Origin: Ilex aquifolium
Taxonomy: Eukaryota > Streptophyta > Magnoliopsida > Aquifoliales > Aquifoliaceae
Length of the DNA: 64,000 nt
Assembly (NCBI GenBank): GCA_951799425.1
Contig: OX637394.1
Span: forward strand, 33,950,001-34,014,000
Direction of reading: 5' to 3'
In this document: positions 48,272-57,200 of the stretch, one piece after another
How positions within the stretch are numbered: position 1 is the first letter of the stretch
How the letters are laid out: every line of letters starts with the position of its first letter
Position numbers and translations under genes: made by a program
Notes under the pieces: model-generated
Database searches by the model: none
What the model saw: only the letters and a program-made list of their open reading frames with translations
Told to the model about the DNA's origin: nothing

Positions 48272-51200
48272 ATTTCGTCTAACCAACATGTCACCTTGGC
48301 TAATGGGTCTTCGTCCTTAGTCTGTGGTGTTGGCCCTGTGAACCCTACTTCCTCATTATCTTTATCCTCAATCTTACATGTTCCTAAATTTTCATTCAAT
48401 TTGTTATTTGTGAGTCAACTCACTAAATCTTTGAACAATTCAATAACGTTTTATCCTTCTTTTTGTGTGTTTCAGGACCTCCGACAAGGAAAATGATTGG
48501 TGGAGGTCATGAAGATAGTGGTCTTTACTATCTTGATGCAGTTCCGACTTGCAACTCTATTTTGCACACTTCATATTTTCCACATCAGTGGCATTGTCGA
48601 CTTGGTCATCCATCTTTACGAATCCTTCAACAGTTAGGTTCCTCAGTTGCGTCAGGTGTCATCTTTAGATGTGAATCATGTCAGTTAGGTAAACATATTC
48701 AAAGTTCATTTACTCCCAGAGTTAATAATCGTGTCTCTAGTTTATTTGAAGTTATTCCTTCTAATATTTGGAGTCCTAGTCGTATTTCTTATTTTTCAGG
48801 GTTTAATGATTTTGTTACCTTTGTAGACGATTTTTCTGGATAACCTAACTATTCTTAAAGAAATATCGTTCTGAATTGATTTCTATTTTCAAAGCATTTG
48901 TTATGAAAATTAAGACTCAATTTGGTGGGTCTGTGGATCTTTACAAACTGATAATGCAAAAGAGTATCTTTCTCACTCATTTTGTGATATTTTCTCTGCC
49001 CCTGGTTTGCTCCATCGTTTTTCGTGTAGTAGCACCCCACAACCTAATGGGGTGCCCAAACGCAAAAATACCACCTCATTGAAGTTGCTCATGCCCTTCT
49101 AATTCATATGAAAGTACCTAAAGTTTTCTGGAGTGATGTTGTACTTACCACATGTTACCTAATTAATCATATGCCTTTGTTTGTTCTTAATGGTCAAATT
49201 TCATACCAACTTGTATTTCCTGATCGACCTTTGTTCTCTATTTCACCACGTGCCATTGGTTGTGTAGCATTTTTTCATCAGTTAGGTCCAGGCATAGACA
49301 AACTTAATCCTAAATCTGTCAAAGTGTATTTTCTTGGGTTATTCTTGCACATAAAAAAATTATAAGTGCTATAATTTGACCTGTCGTCATGAATGTCTGT
49401 GTTGACGCTACATTCTTCAAGTCTATCCCTTTCTTTTCTGAGACTACAAATGATGTTGCACTTGATCAATTTCCCCTCATTTGCCTCTTCCTGTTTTGTC
49501 TCTGTCCACTTTCTCTCATTCTGCAAAACCTCCTATTACGTAAATGTACTCCCGACACAAAAAACTATCGTCCAAATGCCTTCGCCACTCTCTCTATTGT
49601 CTAAAGGTCTTGATCTCGTGCTATCTCTGAATGTCGATCTTCCTATTGCACTTAAAAAAAGCAAGCGCTCTTGTACCCTCCTTACGAGATCTACTGCTCA
49701 TCCTATTGAACAGTGTCGTTCCTATGATGGCTTATCTCCTACCTTTCGTTGTTTTACATCATCTATTTTCTCTACTTTTGTTCTTCACACTATTCATGAA
49801 GCTCTTGCTCATCCTACGTGGCATAAGCTATGAAAGAGGAACTCACTACTATGCATTAGAACCATAGGAACTTATTCTCCTTCCTTCGGGGAAGAAATTA
49901 GTTGATTATTGATGGGTGCATGTTATCAAGTACTTGACCAATGGTTCCATTGAAATATTAAAGCCCTGGTTAATTGTCAAGGGTTTCACACAGACATATA
50001 GTGTGGATTATGTTGAAACCTTTTCTCCCGTTGCATAGATCTCATATGTTAGTGTTATTATCTCTCAAGTAATCAATTTACAATGGTCACTATTTCAATT
50101 AGATGTCAAAAATGCTTTTCTGCATGGTGAATTAATTGAGGAAGTTTATATAGAGCCACCACCTGGGTTTGTTGCTCAGGGGGAGTCTAATGGTAAGATG
50201 CACATTAAAAAAGGCGATATATTGCCTAAAACAATCACCTCAAGATTGGTTTGGCAAATTTAGTGAAGCAGTGTAAGACTCTGGACTTCAAGAATGTCAA
50301 GTAGATCACTCGGTGTTTAGTAAAAATTCTGAATGTGGCATGATTGTTTTAGTTGTATATGTCGATGATAGGGAGTGACAGTGAAGGTATTATCGCTCTA
50401 AAAGCATTCTTGTAGCGAAAGTTTTACATTAAAGATCTAGGTAAGTAACGGTACTTTCTTGGAATTAAGGTAACAACATCCAAGAGTGGTATCAGTTTGT
50501 CTCAGCGCAAGTATGAACTAGATCTACTTACTAAAATAGGACTTAGGACTTACAGGTACAAAACCAGTTGATACTCCCATGGGACCTTATACAAAACTGA
50601 CCATAGAATAGGAGGAGCTCTTTATACATCCTCAAACATATAGACAACAAGTGGGGAAATTGAATTGCTTGACTATTACAAAGACCTGATCTCTTTTGTG
50701 GTTAGTGTTGTAAGTCAACTTATGGAATCTCCAAGAGTACCTCATTGTGAGGCAATGATTAGAATCTTGAGATATTTGAAAAAGGCTCCTAGTCAGGGAT
50801 TATTATATAGAGCTCATAGACATTTACAAGTAGTTGATTTTACCAATGCAGATTGGACTGTTCCCCATCAAATAAAAGATCTACCACAAGGTATTGTACA
50901 GTTCTTGGAGGAAATTTGGTGATTTGAAAAAGTAAGAAACAGAGTGGTTAGCCAAATTTAGAGTTAAGGCAAAATATAGAGCTATGGGTCAAACTACTTG
51001 TGAATTGATATGGCTAAAGAATTTATTGCATTAGATTGGTATTTCAATAACCTTTCCAATACAATTATTTTGTGATAATCAAGATGCAGTTCATGTTGCT
51101 TCAAATCCAGTTTTTCACGAACGAATTAAACATATTGAGTTTGATTGTCACTTTGTTCATGAAAAGCTTACAGTTTGCAAATCAGTTGACAGATATCTTC

Positions 51201-54200
51201 ACCAAAGTCCCTCAGTAGAGATAAAATTGTTAATATCTATTCCAAGCTAGCAATATTTGATATCTTTAGTCCAGCTTGAGAGGGAGTGTTAGTGAGTGAG
51301 GGGTAATAGAGTCATTATCTTATTCCCACATGTGTAACTAATTGGAACTGTAGAAGCGGTATTTAGGGTTGGTAGGAAAAGGAGAAGAGAAGAGAAAAGA
51401 AGAAAGGAGAAAAAGAAAAAGTGAATAATCAACTGTGTAGATTATATTGCCCTACACTCTTATTTATAGTAAACTGATATTAAAGAAATTACAATATTAC
51501 CCTACACTACTAATAATATAAATAAGAACTCTAACACTCTCCATTAAGCTGGAGCATAAAGATCAAAAATGCCTAACTTGAAACAAAGATTATTGAAGAT
51601 AAATTGAGCCAATGATTTTGTAAGGATATCACCTATCTAAGTCATCACCACTAATGATAATGTCAGCAATATACACAATAAGAATAATAACACCAGTGGA
51701 AGAACGACGAATAAAAACTAAATGGTCTGAAGTAGAATGCTAAAAACTATACTGAAGTATAGCAGTACTAAACTTATCAAACCAAGCACGTGGTGATTGA
51801 TTCAGACCAGATTGTGCTTTCTTCTGACGACACACTAACTGTTCCTTACCATATACAACATAACTTGGAGGTTGTACCATATATACATTCTCTTGCCGGT
51901 CTCCATGTAAAAAAGTATTTTTGATGTCTAGTTGATACAGAGGCCAATTATAGCTCACTGCAATAGAAATAAGAATTCTAACAGAGTTAAGACGAGCAAC
52001 AGAAGAGAGAGTCTCACAGTAATCCACACTATATATCTAAGTGCAACCATTGGCAACCAACGGGCCTTCAGACGCTGAACTGAACTATCAAGACGATACT
52101 TTACTGAGTAGGCCCAACAACAACTGACCAAGCTGTTTAACAGAGGGAAGCTGTATACCAGAGGGAAGACAAGTAAGGTCTCATGTCTAATTCTCATTAA
52201 GAGCTTTCATTTCCACATCCATAGCCAATTTCCAATGACGAGATATCAATGTCTGCTTAAAAGAACTAGGAACAAATACCGAAGACAGAGTCGATGCAAG
52301 ACAACGAAAGGATGGTGAAAGCCGATGCAAAGAAACAAAATTAAAAATGGAATCCTTTGTACAATTATGGGTACCTTTCCTCGATGCAATTGGCAAATCA
52401 GAAGTTGATGAACTAACTGACAGCTAAGGGGACGGGACCTCAATAGAATCAGGTGATGGCTGTGGAGTTGGAACATATGAAAAAACCTATTTGTCCTTGG
52501 AACGATGATAAACTTGCAAGGGAAGAGGAGGAGGACTTAGGGAGGAAGAAAATACCCAGCACAATAGGCAATAAGGGCTCCCCCTAACTAGGAAATTTAG
52601 GGAAAGTGTATCGCCTGACATAGAAAAGGAGGATAACTCAAAAAATATAACATCAGCACTGACATAGTATTGACGAGGAATAGGGTCATTGCATGGTCAA
52701 TTATCTCTTAATCTAGCTATGTTAGGCTCTTTAACCATTGTTGTAGCTCAACATATGTATTCCATACTCCCTTATCTATATCTAGCTAAAGAAGTAATGG
52801 ATTCTCTTTTGGGTAGGCCCTGAAAGGCAAAGGAAGGTTGGAATGCCAACAGGCGTCTATTATTGAATTCACCTAACCCGATAGTACCCATTTTGGGAAC
52901 GTCCAGTGCCAACACTTAATCGAGCGAGGCAAAAATTTATCCTTACCCAAACTAAGGAGATGAACAAATGAAACACAACTAAAGACACGAGGAGTAAGAC
53001 CAAATGACAGATTATTAGGATAATATAACAAGAAGGAATATTTGTTGTCCAAAATAGGAGAAGGCATGCGATTAATAAGATAAACTGAAGTAAGAACATC
53101 ATCAGCCCAATATGGATTTGGCACATGCTTGTTGAACATCAAGGTGTGGACAACATCCAACAAATGACAACACCATTTTGTTGGGAGCTATGAGGACAAG
53201 TGGTTTGATGGATAATGAAACAGTCAGCACAAAAGATTTTCATAAATGATGATTATCCTCAAGGCCATTGTTAGACCGAACTACTTTAATACCAACACCA
53301 AACTGAGTTAGAATTTCATTATAAAAGGTGGTAAAGACTTTGGGTAACTCAGATCGGTCTTTCATAAGAAATAACTAAGTCATACAAGAGAAATCATCAA
53401 CAAAGATCACAAAATACTAAAAACTAGAAATACTTTTAACTCTAACAGGGCCCAAATGTCGGTATGAACATGAAAAAGACTAGACTAACAACTTGAAGAG
53501 CTAGGAGGAAAGGAACTACAGTCTACGGTGATGCTTGCGTAGTTGACAATCTTCGCATTCTAACATAGAAGATGAAATCAAACCAGGGATGACTTGACGC
53601 AATATCTATATTAAATGATGACCTAGTCAAAAATGCTACTAGAGAGGAGACACAATTACACTTCAGGCAGGAAAGGTTACTAAACACTAGAAGGAGTTGG
53701 TGAACTGACCCATAGATAATAAATTCAAGGGAAAATTAGAAACGAACAAACCATCAGCTAATGGCAAGGGCTGAGTGGGACTAAGATTGTCAATCTCATG
53801 TACCGGTTGAAAGGAACCATCAGCTAACACAATATGTGAGTTTGACACACGAAAGTTAGAGAATTGGGATGACATACCACACATATGAGCACTAGCTCCT
53901 GAATCAATGATACAAGAAGATAAAGAAGGCTGAGCAACCATGCATGATGTGATACCTCCATTAGCACCACTTGCAGTAGAAGCAGACAAACTTGAAGAGT
54001 GTGAAGACAACTTGTGAATGAGTTGTGTAAGCTATGAAAAAATATCATCATGAGAGCCAAAACCAGAAGCAACCGGACCACCACATTCACTATGTCCTGT
54101 GTATAGACCTCCACGACTAAAATTATGAGGCGGATCACAACCACCACCACGAACATCACCATTACTACCATTCAAAGTCTCCATCAAAAAACCCACAAGT

Positions 54201-57200
54201 AATTATGCAATATCAAACCATAAACAATCCACTAATCCACCAAGTGTCAGCAACCACACATACTAATGTAGAAAGTGTTGACCCAATACTAGAAGAGCAT
54301 GGTTTTGATGATAACAAACTTTCCAAGATGGACTAATTTGTTATTAGTGTGTAAACAAGGTTAGAATCAATGAAATGCAAAAAAGAATGGCAAAGGAAGC
54401 AAAGCAATCCAAAAGGCTGGATGTGGCTGCCAAGGCATTAGCATTCTTCGAAAGGGACCCGGCATACTGGTTAAGGCATCCAGAAAACTATCAATGACTC
54501 AACCGGTCTGCCGATTGAGATGTGGGAAGGTAGATCATATGCGAAGTCGGGAAAGCAACCCGAAATACCGGATCTGGCATCCAGAAGCATATTCAACATA
54601 CCAGATGACACATCCGGTCGACCGTATGAAGGAAAATGAAGGCACCAAGGGGAAACATTCGGAAAGCCATCCGGCATATTGGATTCTAATCCGATCGACA
54701 TTGAAAACATTCTGTGAATCACTTGTAGAACATGGGAAAGAAACAATGCAAAGTAGAGGCATGTGAAAAGGAGCAGGGCATTCATCCGGTCGACCGGTTG
54801 GGGATCCAGCATGCCGGATATAACCGTTAGGCCAACAACGGTCACATCCAGCAGCCTATCCGGTCTGCCAGTTTGTCCGTCGAACGCTATCGAGAAAGCT
54901 AAAAATATGACTGTTGGGACTCTTTTTGTGCTCCAAATATAAATAGAAGTGGAAGGACTTCAAGGGAGGGACTGAGCATTCAAGAGTTGAACCACACTTT
55001 GAGAAAGCTATTTTACATTGAGTTTGAAAGCTGTATTGCGAAAAATCTACTCCCTCTCGTTTGTATGCATTGAGTGATATTTGTATTGTGAATACATCTT
55101 GAAAAATAGAGCGAGCTGGGTAATCTTCTTGAAAGTGTGTTGTAGAGAGAAATTTTACTTGTATCAAGAAAAAGGAAGTTTGTAAAGGTTTTGATTCTCA
55201 ACCATTGAAGAGATTCAAGCTAGTGAAGGGAGACTCCATGGGGAGAAAAAAAAGATGACATATGCCTAAGTGTTGGGGACCAAACTTCTATAAATCTTGT
55301 GTTAGCTTCTCTCTGTTTCTTACTCTCATACATATTAATTGTTCATATTCACATTCATTGCACATCAAATATTCACTCACACACATCTAAGCAATTTCAC
55401 ACATAGTGAAATGGATTTTTTAAGTAGCTATTAATTGAGAAAACTTAATTCCACCCCCTTCTTAAGTTGCATTTGGACCAACATAAAGTACCAAGAGAAT
55501 ACCCAAATTTGAACCAAAGGCTTTTGAATTCAATCCACAACCAGATATTAACAAATAATAAAACCAGACTGAGCAAAGTAGTGCGCCGAAGCGAACCCAA
55601 CACAGATCCTCAACCACAACCAAAACTCAATATCTAGATGCCAACATAGGGCTAATCAACAACACACTGAAGCAACCTAGAGCAGCCCCGATCTGTTCCC
55701 AGAACAGTAATCAAACACCAAAAAAAGCTCACAGGAATCACATTGAAACCAAAAACAAACCTATAGGCATCACAAATCCCACTTCTTGGAATCTAATCGC
55801 ACCTAGCTAGTTTGCATTGAAACTTCCCCACAATGGATCAGTGATCCGATACCAAAAAAAAATCATGAAAATCATGTCAAAAAACAAGCAACAAATGGTT
55901 GAAATTACTAGTTGCAATTCCGATGAAGAATTAAAGCGGAATCCACCATATATAACAACAAATCATACAACAACTAAACAAATCATACAACTGCTCATTG
56001 GGTACTGTTCACATATTACTGTTCACAATGCATTGTTCACACTATTCACGAAAAAAAAAAAAGAAAAAAACTAAAATCAATGTTATGATGCCAAGTTGGA
56101 ATTGTAAAAGCAGTACTAGGGTTTGTTGGAAAAGGAGAAGAGAATAGAAAACAAGAATGAAGAAAAAGAGAGAGAGAATAATTTGTTATGTGTAGGCTAT
56201 GTTGCCCTACACACTTATAGTCTTATTTATAATAAACTGATATTAGAAAAATTATAATATTACCCTACACTACTAACAATAAAAGTAAGAACTCTAACAT
56301 AACTATATATATCTCTTTGGTCAATGGAAATCTACGAGTTCTATTCCCTATTCAATTACTTGTGGGGGTATGTGTGTGTGTCTTTCTCTCTCATACTATA
56401 CTGTTTACAAGTACAAAATATTGAGCAATTAGGAAACAATAAGCTAAAAATTACATGTGGTACTAAATGAGGATGTTATGAATGATGCATGGTAAAATCA
56501 GGGGAATGAGTGTACTTGTGAAACTATAGAAGTAGCACTAACAAGAATAAATTAAGAGAGAATCAAATTATATGATTTGGACAATCGATGTGAAACTATA
56601 GAAGTAGCACCCACAAGATAAATTAAGAGAGAATCAACTTATATGGTTTGGACAATCGATGATAATACGAGGGGTTGAAGACTGTCAAAGTTATTTTAGA
56701 GAAAAAAGAATATCATCACTTGTTTAACAAAAAATATAGCTCTTGAGAAGATTCATATAACCAACTCGTAATTAATTCTTCCATCTTTTTTAATGTTTGC
56801 ATGCATTTTGGTGTCGAATGATTTATGATTGCTTCAATTATTTCGTTTAGCCGTATGGATTTTGCCTCTGTTATTACAATTATTTAGTTTAGTCGTAAAA
56901 GTTGTTCGATCAAATGTCCCAAAGATTCTTGACATACACTCTCTGTTTTTCATAAGCATGCACCACAGTCACACAAACACCCACCATCTGAACCACAACC
57001 ATTGCTAAGATTAGGTTTGCATTATCTTTTTGAGTCTTCAAATAATTGTGTTTTCCTGCTCATTAATATTATTGCAGTCTTTATATGTTTGATGTTGATG
57101 TTGATGTTGATGTCGTGGACTTGACAAAAGAGGAAAGCTTCTCAAATTGTAGGAAGAAAAGAGAATTGTCATCCAATTCGTTATTGAAGGCACATATTTG

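Larger units (their letters stand above)
51340..56299 (-). mobile_element. Copia element II nested in the LTR of element I
   Basis: Minus-strand element with about 200-bp LTRs (51340-51536 and 56094-56299; TGTTAGAGTTCTTA start) and exact target duplication TAACT (51335-51339 and 56300-56304). Removing it restores GTGTAACTATATATATCTC, exactly as in the intact LTR at 48166. A weak primer site TGGCATCATAAC follows the 5' LTR. It has itself been entered by the LTR at 54276-55483. Pol is decayed and gag is not seen. Confidence 0.87.
48112..56409 (+). mobile_element. Copia element I, decayed, host to a nested copia
   Basis: 5' LTR begins TGTTAGTGAGTGAGG at 48112. The matching 3' LTR starts at 51287 after AGCTTGAGAGGGAG, is cut at 51339 by the element 51340-56299, and resumes ATATATATCTCTTTGG from 56305 to about 56409. 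Flanks GGTAC and AGTAC differ at one base. Gag and the primer site are missing, and pol is full of stops. It lies in the 14.1-kb intron of the host gene. Confidence 0.82.
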
